NCBI RefSeq assembly: GCF_007991335.1
Contig: NZ_BJYD01000024.1
Location: forward strand, 1 to 64,000
From: Halobacillus faecis
Lineage (GTDB): Bacteria; Bacillota; Bacilli; Bacillales; Halobacillaceae
Direction: 5' to 3'
Length of the DNA: 64,000 nucleotides
Part shown: piece by piece, positions 40,155 to 47,541 of the stretch
Numbering within the stretch: position 1 is the first letter of the stretch
Layout of the letters: every line of letters starts with the position of its first letter
The notes under the pieces: model-generated
What the model was told of the DNA's origin: nothing
The model's input: the letters and a program-made list of their open reading frames with translations, nothing else
Databases searched by the model: none
Translations under genes and position numbers: made by a program

Positions 40155-40715
40155 TCAAGTTTCAATCAAACCATAACGGCCGTCACGACGTTTATAAACA
40201 ATGTTCGTTTCATCTGTATTTGCGTTTGTGAATACAAAGAAGTTGTGACCAAGCATATCCATCTGCAATGCCGCTTCTTCACTATCCATCGGTTTCAAAT
40301 CAAAACGCTTCGTTTTCACGATTTCAACATCAAATTCATCATCAATCGTTTGTGTTTGGTATTGCTGCGCCTCGCGTTCAAGCTCGGCAAAGACGTGTTT
40401 CGGAGCACCCTCTTGTCGGAACTTACGATTCACTTTCGTTTTATGCTTGCGAATTTGTCGTTCCAATTTATCTACCACAAGGTCGATGGCAGCGTATAGA
40501 TCTGTGTTGTGTTCCTCAGCACGAAGAAGTAGATTCTTCATCGGAATGGTGACCTCGATTGTCTGCTCATCATTATAGACACTTAAATTAACGTGTACCT
40601 CGGAAGACGGCGGAGTGTCAAAGTAGCGTTCAAGCTTGCTCACCTTTTTCTCCACATATTCTTTAATAGAATCCGTCACTTCCAAGTTTTCACCACGAAT
40701 GTTGTATTGTAGCAT
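40155..40715 (-). CDS. hpf: Ribosome hibernation promoting factor, long form
   Basis: Long HPF (YvyD) binds the 30S subunit in stationary phase and pairs ribosomes into inactive 100S dimers. The N-terminal S30AE domain (about 1-100, LQYNIRGENLEVTDSIKEYVEKKVSKLERYF) is followed by a linker and the C-terminal dimerisation domain (about 125-186, VKTKRFDLKPMDSEEAALQMDMLGHNFFVF). The ATG at 40715 has GGAGG 9 nt upstream and gives 186 residues. The longer frame to 40766 would start inside the promoter region. A sigma-B promoter lies upstream. Confidence 0.96.
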   Translation of the reverse strand: MLQYNIRGENLEVTDSIKEYVEKKVSKLERYFDTPPSSEVHVNLSVYNDEQTIEVTIPMKNLLLRAEEHNTDLYAAIDLVVDKLERQIRKHKTKVNRKFRQEGAPKHVFAELEREAQQYQTQTIDDEFDVEIVKTKRFDLKPMDSEEAALQMDMLGHNFFVFTNANTDETNIVYKRRDGRYGLIET

Positions 40716-40758
40716 TAGAAGTGTCCTCCTTTCATCCTTATGTGATATATATTCTATC

Positions 40759-40784
40759 ATACCCACGCCCTTTCCTGCATAAAC
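40759..40784 (-). promoter_or_regulatory. Sigma-B promoter of hpf
   Basis: GTTTAT (40784-40779), 14-nt spacer, GGGTAT (40764-40759) matches the sigma-B consensus GTTTAA-N13-15-GGGTAT with one mismatch. The B. subtilis homologue is under sigma-B and sigma-H. A partial sigma-H-like AGGAAA/AGAAT pair overlaps the same stretch. Confidence 0.8.
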
Positions 40785-40886
40785 TTTCTAAATATTTTGT
40801 CATATTTGTGTCGGTAATTGTTGGAAGATGTACCTTTGAATAGAAATGGTGGCCTTTTCTACATGGTAATTTGTCAATTTACTAGA

Positions 40887-40918
40887 TAAAAAAGGAGCCC
40901 ATGTAGAACGGACTCCTC
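40887..40918 (-). terminator. Intrinsic terminator after the CWB2 gene
   Basis: GGAGTCC and GGGCTCC lie around a CATGTAGAA-type centre and are followed by TTTTTT on the minus strand. The stem is imperfect. Confidence 0.7.
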
Positions 40919-40924
40919 AAATAT

Positions 40925-42334
40925 TTATTCATAAATAGACTTGATATCTTCCTCTACGCCTTCATCAACGGCTGCGTCTCCACCAAAGATCTGGAAGTAT
41001 GTCGTTTGATGATCAATAAAATACTGCTTCACTTCTTCATCAAGCTTACTTTTCGGTGTTAACAGCAATGGCTCTTTCACTCCATGTACAGACCCGGCTA
41101 AGGCATCTGCGAAGTTTGAACCTGTGGCAAGACCTACGGACTGCGTCTCCATATCAAAGTACTTCGCAACAGCTAAGGAAGTCGCATACCGATCTTTCCC
41201 TGATATACGATCCGCATTTGGAAGCTGACGGTACACCTTATCACTAACGACACCTGTCCCCCCAACGACATAAGTCTGGTCGTAATTATCAAGAACGTTC
41301 TCTGTGGCCGCTGGTATGCTTTCTTTTTTCGTTAAAAGAATCGGCATCGCTTTTCCGGCCGCTGCAGGAGCGATGGAGAGAGCATCTGGAAAATTGCCAC
41401 CATAAGCAACCACAGCCTCATCGGATGCAGATAGGTGTTCCGCAATGGCTACCGACGTTTCGTAACGGTTCTTTCCAGAGATCCGCTCAACATCAAGGTT
41501 CAGTTCATCCTTGATATAATCTTCTACGTCTTCAGATACCGCGCCTGTGCCCCCAAGGATGGTGACATGTTCAGCATCCAATGTCGATAAAGTCTGTTCT
41601 GTTATATCCGGCAATTTTTCCTTTCGTGTTAACAGAATAGGAGCATCCAGGTGTTCCGCAAGTGGTGCACCTGCAAGAGCATCCGGAAAGTCCTGTCCTG
41701 TTGCCAGTACGACATTCTTGGAAGGAATCCGACTGCTGTCCTGTCTTGCAATGTTTGCCGCCGTCCAGTAGCGGTCTACTCCCCAATAACGGGTGATTCT
41801 CGGGTATTTTGCAGCAACTTCGGAAGCTAACGTATAAGGAACCCCATTATCCAAATTGGCTTCGTCCATAACTTTTACATAATAGATTCCTGGATCTAAA
41901 AAGAATCCACCACTATATCCGTATTCATTGTTATATTCGGAGTAGCCGGCGACTACTTTTCCATCGGCATCGTACAATTCCGCGTCTAAATCCATCTCTG
42001 TGCTATAAGCACCATCCACTATAGAATATAACGCTAAATGAAATTCAACTCGATGATCCCCATCGATTTCAAATGTGAAATAGTCTTCATCTTCATCTGT
42101 CAAATATCCTTGCGCCCACCTATTCTGTTCCATTGAGTTCGCTGCATCGATAGAGTCATTTGGTTCTACTTCCTCATAATCTTCCACGGTACTCGCCTCT
42201 AAAGATACACGATCCGTATGTATAGTAGAACGCTTCGAATCCTCACCCACCTCTGCAGACACTTCTCCTACAGGATTCATAAGTAGACCAGCCGATAACA
42301 ATAAAGTTGCGGCCATTCCTGTCACTTTCCACAT
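40925..42334 (-). CDS. Secreted cell-wall-binding (CWB2) protein with PPC domain
   Basis: A 469-residue surface protein. It has a signal peptide (about 1-27, ending VSA), then a pre-peptidase C-terminal (PPC)-like beta domain (about 55-165, EVEPNDSIDAANSME ... YYVKVMDEANLDNG), then three CWB2 (putative cell wall binding repeat 2) units (about 178-270, 275-365 and 370-469), each with an R-x-x-G-x-x-RY-x-T-A start and an ATG-x-x-F-x-DALAG motif. CWB2 proteins anchor non-covalently to wall polymers. No catalytic domain is seen, so its role is probably structural or adhesive. It is inserted between hpf and the fliT cluster relative to B. subtilis. Confidence 0.9.
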   Translation of the reverse strand: MWKVTGMAATLLLSAGLLMNPVGEVSAEVGEDSKRSTIHTDRVSLEASTVEDYEEVEPNDSIDAANSMEQNRWAQGYLTDEDEDYFTFEIDGDHRVEFHLALYSIVDGAYSTEMDLDAELYDADGKVVAGYSEYNNEYGYSGGFFLDPGIYYVKVMDEANLDNGVPYTLASEVAAKYPRITRYWGVDRYWTAANIARQDSSRIPSKNVVLATGQDFPDALAGAPLAEHLDAPILLTRKEKLPDITEQTLSTLDAEHVTILGGTGAVSEDVEDYIKDELNLDVERISGKNRYETSVAIAEHLSASDEAVVAYGGNFPDALSIAPAAAGKAMPILLTKKESIPAATENVLDNYDQTYVVGGTGVVSDKVYRQLPNADRISGKDRYATSLAVAKYFDMETQSVGLATGSNFADALAGSVHGVKEPLLLTPKSKLDEEVKQYFIDHQTTYFQIFGGDAAVDEGVEEDIKSIYE

Positions 42335-42440
42335 CTATTCGTTCCCCTTTCCTATGTAAAAATGTAGGGTGAACCTAGCAATTATTCATTCACCCATCCA
42401 CTGTGGGATTATATAGGAGATTTATCTCAAAATCTACCAT

Positions 42441-42472
42441 AAAAAAAGAAACATCCGTCAAGGATGCTTCTT
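42441..42472 (-). terminator. Intrinsic terminator after the fliD-fliS-fliT unit
   Basis: GAAGCATCC and GGATGTTTC pair around TTGAC and are followed by TTTTTTT on the minus strand. Confidence 0.9.
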
Positions 42473-42856
42473 CTAATGAGCGATATAAGGTTTCACAAAT
42501 GCTTCCATACGAGTCCGCCAACTTTCAAATGCAGGGACCACATGCTCCACTAGCAAATGATGTTTTTCTTGTGCGGTGTCATGCTCGAACCACCCTTGCA
42601 GATGATTGACGATTCCGTGAAAATCAAGGACTAAAGCCTGAAGTTCTTCGTTCCCTTTAAAAAGGATCTCCATCTGATCGTGGGTGCGACTGATTTGTTC
42701 CAAGCTAAGGAGTACATCCTGGAACACTTGCTTGGCCATTGGTGTCTCTTCTGTTTTCATATGGTCTTCTAAATACTTGAGCCCTTCACTGATGGTACTT
42801 AACAGCTCATCATATCGATCCAGCATTTCGTGTTGTTCTGCTGTTAGTTCTGCCAA
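42473..42856 (-). CDS. Uncharacterised helical protein at the end of the fli operon
   Basis: A 127-residue protein, not recognised. It is acidic, nearly all helical by residue pattern, with no signal or membrane segment. The start is a TTG at 42856 with AGGTG about 7 nt upstream. It lies 13 bp after fliT and ends at the operon terminator, so it is expressed with fliD, fliS and fliT. Its size and helicity fit a small export chaperone or FliT-like partner, but that is inferred from context only. Confidence 0.7.
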   Translation of the reverse strand: MAELTAEQHEMLDRYDELLSTISEGLKYLEDHMKTEETPMAKQVFQDVLLSLEQISRTHDQMEILFKGNEELQALVLDFHGIVNHLQGWFEHDTAQEKHHLLVEHVVPAFESWRTRMEAFVKPYIAH

Positions 42857-42869
42857 AAAATCACCTATT

Positions 42870-43220
42870 CTACTTTTTATGGTCTACATATGTTCCATCG
42901 TAACCAGAAACGCTCTGGTACGGGTTGATGTAGCGTTGTTTGCTGGATTTCTGCTTCTTCATGTTCCTCATATCACGTTTTAATCCAGAAAAAAGAAACT
43001 CTAGCTTCTGATTGATCCTCAAATCCCGTTGGAGGACTTCTTGAACCATCACTTTTTCCTCATCAACAGGTTGAGTCAAGTCCCTAAGCATGGTCTCTCT
43101 CTGATCCAGAAGCCCCTCGACCTGCTCCACGATGGAGGCTCGATTTTTTTCGTGAATGGGACGGTGAACGAGCTCATCCAATTCCTTTGTGATTGATAAA
43201 AAATCAGCCCAACCACTCAT
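42870..43220 (-). CDS. fliT: Flagellar protein FliT
   Basis: FliT is a small cytoplasmic export chaperone for the filament cap protein FliD. The 116-residue helical protein has the typical family sequence VEGLLDQRETMLRDL in the middle. The C-terminal tail is basic and Tyr/Gln-rich. The ATG at 43220 overlaps the fliS stop by one base (TGATG), implying coupling. A preceding TTG is possible but less likely. Identification rests on size, helicity and synteny after fliS. Confidence 0.85.
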   Translation of the reverse strand: MSGWADFLSITKELDELVHRPIHEKNRASIVEQVEGLLDQRETMLRDLTQPVDEEKVMVQEVLQRDLRINQKLEFLFSGLKRDMRNMKKQKSSKQRYINPYQSVSGYDGTYVDHKK

Positions 43221-43609
43221 CAAGCATTGCCACCTTGTCCATACTGAGACTTACGCGCTTCCAGAATGACCTGTTTCCACGTATCCCTGAATTCCTCAAC
43301 AAGCCCCTGAACCTCATCCAAGATTTCCGCATCATTTGCCGTATTCGCTTCCATCAACCGTCGGTTCATGTAATCGTACAGCGGCATGATCTCTTTCGTG
43401 ATGGCATACTGTTGATCCATGGTCACCATCAATTCCTGAATGATCTTCTGAGCCTTTTGGATGTTGGTATTCTTTTTCTCGATTTCTTTATTTTCCATAG
43501 ACTTCCTTGCCACTTTAATGAACTTGATGCATCCATTATAAAGCATCAGCGTCAATTCGCCAGGAGAAGCCGTTTCTACTGAATTATTTTGATAGGCTTG
43601 AATAGACAT
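43220..43609 (-). CDS. fliS: Flagellin export chaperone FliS
   Basis: FliS binds the C-terminal D0 region of flagellin in the cytoplasm and delivers it to the export gate. It also links to FliW-CsrA control by holding flagellin. The 129-residue helical protein carries the signature ASPGELTLMLYNGCIKFI and MEANTANDAEILDEVQGLVEEFRDTW. The FliS-binding part of flagellin is encoded entirely by the second exon of hag in this window, so unspliced flagellin should not be a FliS client. Confidence 0.96.
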   Translation of the reverse strand: MSIQAYQNNSVETASPGELTLMLYNGCIKFIKVARKSMENKEIEKKNTNIQKAQKIIQELMVTMDQQYAITKEIMPLYDYMNRRLMEANTANDAEILDEVQGLVEEFRDTWKQVILEARKSQYGQGGNA

Positions 43610-43631
43610 CTAGCCAACACTCCCTTTTCCA

Positions 43632-45173
43632 TTAACCAAAGTTCTGCATAATATAGGCAGATTGCTGGTTCATTCTCTGAATCGCTTTTTCCATCGCACC
43701 GAACTCACGCCAATACCGGTCTTCAATTTGAACCAAACGATCCTCAAAATCATCCATTTCTTTATTTAGATCCTCAATCCGACGCCCAAGCAAGAAGCTG
43801 TTATCTACAGTAGTAGATTTTCCAGCTTTCTTTTCTATCGACTGGACGGTGTTATCAATGGTCTGCTCTAATCTACGGGCGACACCAGGATTCGCATCCG
43901 TTCCTGAAAATAATTTGTGAACAGACTCCGGATCCTGACTCAAGGCTGTCCTCAATTCATCTTCATCAATGAATAGTTTGCCCCCATCTCGATAGTTGGC
44001 GGAAGTTGTAATTCCAATTTCAGACATCATCGTGAGAGCTCCGTCATTTTCTACCGGCGTGTACCAGTTCGTACGCATCTGATTCAATCCGCCTTCGATA
44101 ACCGAATCATTCTTGAGCATTCCACTTTTAGCTTTTTCTTCCCAAAGTTCAATCTCCCGCTCTTCCATGTCCTCTTTCTGCTTTTCTGTAAGAGGAGGAA
44201 AGTCACGGTATCTCTTCTCATCTGTCTTTTCATTAAGATCTTCGATGACTTTGTTGTATTTATCAACGAATTCAACAATTTTATCGACAGCATCATCGAC
44301 GTTGTTGGAGACATTAACTTTGACATTTCCGTCTGTGACATCGTTGAACTGGAAGTTGACCCCATTCAACGTGTATTGATTCGAATGCGACGTGATCTTC
44401 AAACCATTGTTATACGTGAACTTGGCATCTTCTCCACCTTTTTCATTCAACTTCCACGTTCCGGAAGAGTTATCGCCATTCTTAATATCTAAAGTGGACG
44501 CTAAAAACTCCGCATTTCCATCAAAGCCGATTTCAGCTCCTAAAAAAACATTTTCATCCTGGTTAAAGTTACCCGTCACTGTTCGTTCAATCATCACTTG
44601 ATCCGCGCTTTTATCGTAAAAAGCACGTACACCTAAATCAGAATCGCTGATTTCTGAAAGGATCTCGTTCAGCGATTTACCTCCTGTGACGTCAAAAGAC
44701 TGGGTATTCTTTGAACCGTCTTCGTTGTATGTAGTAATAGAGAACGTTTCTCCAAGCGTTAGTCCGTGTTTAAAATTTCCTGTCTGTGTACTTAGGTTGG
44801 CATTAGGATCCAGCGTTTTCCCATCTGTTGTAATCGGGTTTCTGCTGTAATTATAGGCCGAAGTCGCCACCTGTTCCACACTTAGCGTATAGTCACCATT
44901 TCCCGAGGCAGAAGTAGCTGTCGCTGAAACAGCAGAATTGGAAGAGGTCACATTTTTTGCATTGAACGTCCGCTCCAACTTCATATCAAAAGCAAGCGTG
45001 TCCAGTTCACTCAACTGCTTATTCACATCCCGATATGCATCTCTCTGCCACGTCAGCCATTCACGGTCCTGCTCCATCTTATTCAACGGCTGGCGCTCAG
45101 CGCGCATCAAATCATTGACAAGCTTGTCTATATCCATGCCGGAAGCCAAGCCCCCAATTCGCATATCACTCAT
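43632..45173 (-). CDS. fliD: Flagellar filament cap protein FliD
   Basis: FliD caps the growing filament and helps flagellin fold into place. The 513-residue protein has the conserved N-terminal FliD segment IGGLASGMDIDKLVNDLMRAE and a C-terminal coiled coil LNKEMDDFEDRLVQIEDRYWREFGAMEKAIQRMNQQSAYI. The variable middle region (about 100-330) is acidic. AGGTG lies a few bases before the ATG. The gene follows the flaG remnant and shares the sigma-D promoter at 45580-45606. Confidence 0.95.
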   Translation of the reverse strand: MSDMRIGGLASGMDIDKLVNDLMRAERQPLNKMEQDREWLTWQRDAYRDVNKQLSELDTLAFDMKLERTFNAKNVTSSNSAVSATATSASGNGDYTLSVEQVATSAYNYSRNPITTDGKTLDPNANLSTQTGNFKHGLTLGETFSITTYNEDGSKNTQSFDVTGGKSLNEILSEISDSDLGVRAFYDKSADQVMIERTVTGNFNQDENVFLGAEIGFDGNAEFLASTLDIKNGDNSSGTWKLNEKGGEDAKFTYNNGLKITSHSNQYTLNGVNFQFNDVTDGNVKVNVSNNVDDAVDKIVEFVDKYNKVIEDLNEKTDEKRYRDFPPLTEKQKEDMEEREIELWEEKAKSGMLKNDSVIEGGLNQMRTNWYTPVENDGALTMMSEIGITTSANYRDGGKLFIDEDELRTALSQDPESVHKLFSGTDANPGVARRLEQTIDNTVQSIEKKAGKSTTVDNSFLLGRRIEDLNKEMDDFEDRLVQIEDRYWREFGAMEKAIQRMNQQSAYIMQNFG

Positions 45174-45187
45174 CTTTTCACCTACTT

Positions 45188-45544
45188 ATATTTTATCATC
45201 CACCATAATTCTAATAGATTCTATAATTGAAGCATGCATGTCAAGCATCTTTCCAGAGGTGGGATTTCTTTGATAACCTGCTCTGTTTGGTTATCTACAA
45301 TGGTTACATAATATTCTTCAAGCTTTTCATGGAATTGGAAGCGGAGCGATGTCTCCAGCTTTTTCAATATTTCATTCATACTAACTGTTGCTTTCATTAG
45401 CTTCTCTTTTTGATCTAAGTTTGGAAGCTCATGTTTTGATACTTCAATCTTATTTGTTTTCTCCTGAACTGATGAACGAACACCATGTTATTCTTGATTT
45501 CTCTGCAGGAGTTGTGAGCGGGATGAAATACTTTTCACATTCAC
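45188..45544 (-). pseudogene. flaG: Decayed flagellar protein FlaG
   Basis: This is a broken copy of flaG (yvyC) in its normal place between hag and fliD. A GTG start at 45544 with GGGAG 9 nt upstream reads NVKSISSRSQLLQRNQE and hits TAA at 45490-45488. The same frame continues as HGVRSSVQEKTNKIEVSKHE and then MNEILKKLETSLRFQFHEK, LEEYYVTIVDNQTEQVIKEIPP, the conserved FlaG core. At about 45255-45260 one base is missing, and the C-terminus continues in another frame as SGKMLDMHASIIESIRIMV to a TAA at 45190. Two lesions make simple sequencing error less likely but not excluded. FlaG affects filament length and is not essential. Confidence 0.85.
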
Positions 45545-45579
45545 CTTCAACAACTCCCTAACATATGTAGTTTCTTTTA

Positions 45580-45606
45580 ATATCGGTCGGAAGTAGATAT
45601 TGTTAA
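45580..45606 (-). promoter_or_regulatory. Sigma-D promoter for flaG-fliD-fliS-fliT
   Basis: TTAA (45606-45603), exactly 15 nt, then ACCGATAT (45587-45580) matches the Bacillus sigma-D consensus TAAA-N15-GCCGATAT at 10 of 12 bases. It lies just upstream of the flaG remnant and would still drive fliD, fliS and fliT. Confidence 0.75.
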
Positions 45607-45673
45607 GTAGATTAATAAATGAACAGGAGGATTTCTTAGAAAAGAGCAGGTATAAAACATGAAAAACAATACA

Positions 45674-45706
45674 TAAAAAAAGAACCTCATAATTGAGGTC
45701 CTTTTT
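45674..45706 (-). terminator. Intrinsic terminator after hag exon 2
   Basis: GGACCTCA and TGAGGTTC pair around a short AT loop and are followed by seven T on the minus strand. It lies 10 nt after the stop codon of exon 2. This is evidence that the hag transcript extends beyond the first stop codon at 46160. Confidence 0.9.
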
Positions 45707-45716
45707 AAAGAATATA

Positions 45717-47191
45717 TTAACGTAGAAGTTGAAGTACTCCTTGTGGCTGTTGATTTGCTTTCGCAAGCATCGCTTGAGAAGCTTGTGCAAGGATACTTTG
45801 TTTCGTTTGATTCATCATTTCTTTCGCCATCGTGCGAACATTTACTTTCATAAATGACCAGACTATATCTTCACCCTTTTTTTAAAGGGGTCGGGCACTT
45901 CGGATTCACAATGCTGATGACCATTGTTTCACCTACGGATTTCATCACCTAACACGGTGGTTTACCCTAGTCGTTGAACCTTCTCCACTTTTTCAAGACA
46001 GGAGCTTGGCTGCTGATTGCCCAATCTTTTCTTTTTTTCACCATCACGCTTGTCGTTTCCAACTACGCTGTGGTAAGAAAAGCTCTAAGGGGTTTCCAGC
46101 AATTCACCCGATTATGATCGCTAACCGTTACCAGTTAGGACGACTGTGCTCTTAACTACTTACGCAGCTTGAGCATAATCAACGTCGCGGATACGAGATT
46201 CCGCAGCAGTTAGGTTCTCACTTGTAGTACCTAAGTTATTAATAGTATGGTCCAAGCGATTTTGGTAAGCACCTAATTTCGAACGCTCTCCAGACACAGT
46301 GTCTATGGCTGCTTGTATAGTGTCCATAGCAGTACGAGCATTCGCTGCACTAGATACATCAACTGAAGTAGTATTCAGAGAATCAGAATCAGAATTGATT
46401 TTTGCAATACTGATTCCCAACCTTTGAGATACATCATTTTCGGCACCAATTTGAATATTCTTCGCGCCAGATGCACCTGTGGCTATTACCCCTGCAGTAC
46501 CACCACCATTAGTTGTTGCTGCTAATGTAGCTACATCCCAATCATCATTGACCGTGATTTTAACTCCTAATTTATCGAAGTTAAGGACCCCTGCAGTATT
46601 ATCTGATAAATTCACCTCTTGTACATCACCAGTTGTACCATTAGTCAAGCTCACATCACCGGTTGTACCAGCTGCGATTGTATAATTAGTAGAAGCATCT
46701 GCTCCACCAACATCGATAGAGACAACTCCATCACTACCTTCAGCTAAACCAGAACTACCTAGTTGCACTCCGAAAGTACCATCTAAGAGTGTCTCTCCAT
46801 TAAATTTTGTAGCAGATCCAATACGGTCTACTTCACTATTAAGTTGTGTAATTTCATCAGAAATTGCAGTTCTATCATTACTTGACAGAGTTTCATTGGA
46901 AGCCTGTGTTGCAAGCTCGTTCATACGCTGAAGGATTGAGTGTGTTTCATTAAGAGCACCTTCAGCTGTTTGAATCATAGAGATACCATCCTGAGCGTTA
47001 CGTTGCGCTTGATCCAAACCACGAATTTGCCCACGCATCTTTTCAGAAATAGCCAGGCCTGCTGCATCATCGGATGCGTTGTTAATTCGTAATCCTGAAG
47101 AGAGTTTCTCCATTGATCCTGACATAGCGTTATTTGCAGAACCTAACTGACGGTAAGTATTCAACGCAGCAATATTGTGATTAATTCTCAT
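45717..47191 (-). CDS. hag: Flagellin, interrupted by a group I intron
   Basis: Hag is the filament subunit. Exon 1 (47191-46175, 339 codons) starts RINHNIAALNTYRQL with AAGGAGG 10 nt upstream and holds the D0/D1 N-terminal helices, a variable Thr/Gly-rich middle (about 165-275), and the C-terminal D1 helix down to AESRIRDVDY. Exon 2 (45827-45717, 36 codons plus stop) starts AKEMMNQTKQSILAQ and ends NQQPQGVLQLLR, the standard C-terminal D0 helix. Joined, they give 375 residues. Without splicing the frame ends after four non-flagellin codons (AQAA... stop at 46160), losing the helix needed for export and polymerisation. Sigma-D transcribes it, and CsrA/FliW control is likely. Confidence 0.93.
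45828..46174 (-). ncRNA. Group I self-splicing intron in hag
   Basis: This 347-nt element carries the conserved group I core on the minus strand in order: P element AATTGCTGGAAAC (46104-46092), Q AATCAGCAGCCAAGC (46018-46004), R GTTCAACGACTAG (45979-45967) and S AAGATATAGTC (45871-45861). GACTA of R pairs with TAGTC of S (P7), and GCTG of P pairs with CAGC of Q (P4). P1 is UUAU|GC with the guide GCGUAA (46165-46160), giving a U-G pair at the 5' splice site. P9 is a CATTTAT-GAAA-GTAAATG hairpin (45856-45839). The last base is G, and exon 2 GCG can form P10 with UGC of the guide. No ORF or homing endonuclease is present. The splice junction is set by these pairings and could be off by a few bases. 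Confidence 0.93.
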
Positions 47192-47221
47192 CTTAAAAAT
47201 TCCTCCTTGAAATAAGTGACC

Positions 47222-47238
47222 CCACATCCTTGTGTGGT
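47222..47238 (-). promoter_or_regulatory. CsrA binding hairpin in the hag leader
   Basis: The leader contains ACAAGGATGT in a small hairpin (CCACA stem, AAGGA in the loop), about 30 nt before the start codon. It matches the last ten bases of the CsrA consensus RUACARGGAUGU. The Shine-Dalgarno AAGGAGG itself is a second likely GGA site, as in B. subtilis hag. CsrA from the adjacent gene would block translation until FliW removes it. Confidence 0.8.
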
Positions 47239-47253
47239 CCTCTAGTTACAAAA

Positions 47254-47303
47254 CAAAGCCGGCCGACATTGTAATGTTTCACATTACTTATATCGACCGA
47301 CTT
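47254..47303 (-). terminator. Terminator after csrA, overlapping the hag promoter
   Basis: A long stem forms from AAGTCGGTCGATAT with ATGTCGGCCGGCTT (three G-U pairs) and GTAATGT with ACATTAC around a GAA loop, followed by TTTGTTTTG. The rising arm contains the hag -10 element. RNA read from csrA can form the full hairpin, while hag mRNA starting near 47283 holds only the inner part. Confidence 0.75.
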
Positions 47304-47316
47304 CAAAAAGGTTTTA
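47290..47316 (-). promoter_or_regulatory. Sigma-D promoter of hag
   Basis: TAAA (47316-47313), exactly 15 nt, then GTCGATAT (47297-47290) matches the sigma-D consensus at 11 of 12 bases. The TAA of the -35 is also the csrA stop codon. Confidence 0.92.
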
Positions 47317-47541
47317 ATCTTTTTTTTTATTTTTTAATAGATCCAACAAATCACTAGAAATTTGCGCCGCTTCCGCATTCTCTTTTTTTATAGCTAAATA
47401 AACTTCCTGACGATGAATCCCAACGTTTTTAGGCGCTTCAATCCCCAACTTCACCTGACCACCTTCTACACCCACGACGGTAATCGTAATGTCATCTCCT
47501 ACTCGAACTGATTCTCCCTCTTTGCGATTAAGGACGAGCAT
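47314..47541 (-). CDS. csrA: Translational regulator CsrA
   Basis: CsrA is a dimeric RNA-binding protein that represses hag translation at its leader. The 75-residue protein starts [19 protein letters not shown], and later has [19 protein letters not shown]. The start at 47541 has GGTGG upstream; four extra in-frame codons are rejected. It overlaps the end of fliW by 14 bp, so regulator and antagonist are made together. A basic KNKKKD tail ends at the stop that overlaps the hag promoter. Confidence 0.97.
   Translation of the reverse strand: MLVLNRKEGESVRVGDDITITVVGVEGGQVKLGIEAPKNVGIHRQEVYLAIKKENAEAAQISSDLLDLLKNKKKD

Noticed and set aside
45488-45790. A 100-codon minus-strand frame as a separate gene
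   Set aside because: It runs through the hag terminator and part of hag exon 2 in another frame. Only its last 18 codons belong to the flaG remnant.
45828-46174. The hag insert as an insertion sequence or a group II intron
   Set aside because: It has no ORF, no terminal inverted repeats, no GUGYG start and no domain V; the P, Q, R and S elements are those of group I.
46160-47227. Hag as a complete 343- to 355-residue flagellin
   Set aside because: It lacks the universal C-terminal helix, which is present downstream after a group I intron. The extra 12 N-terminal codons lie before the AAGGAGG ribosome binding site.
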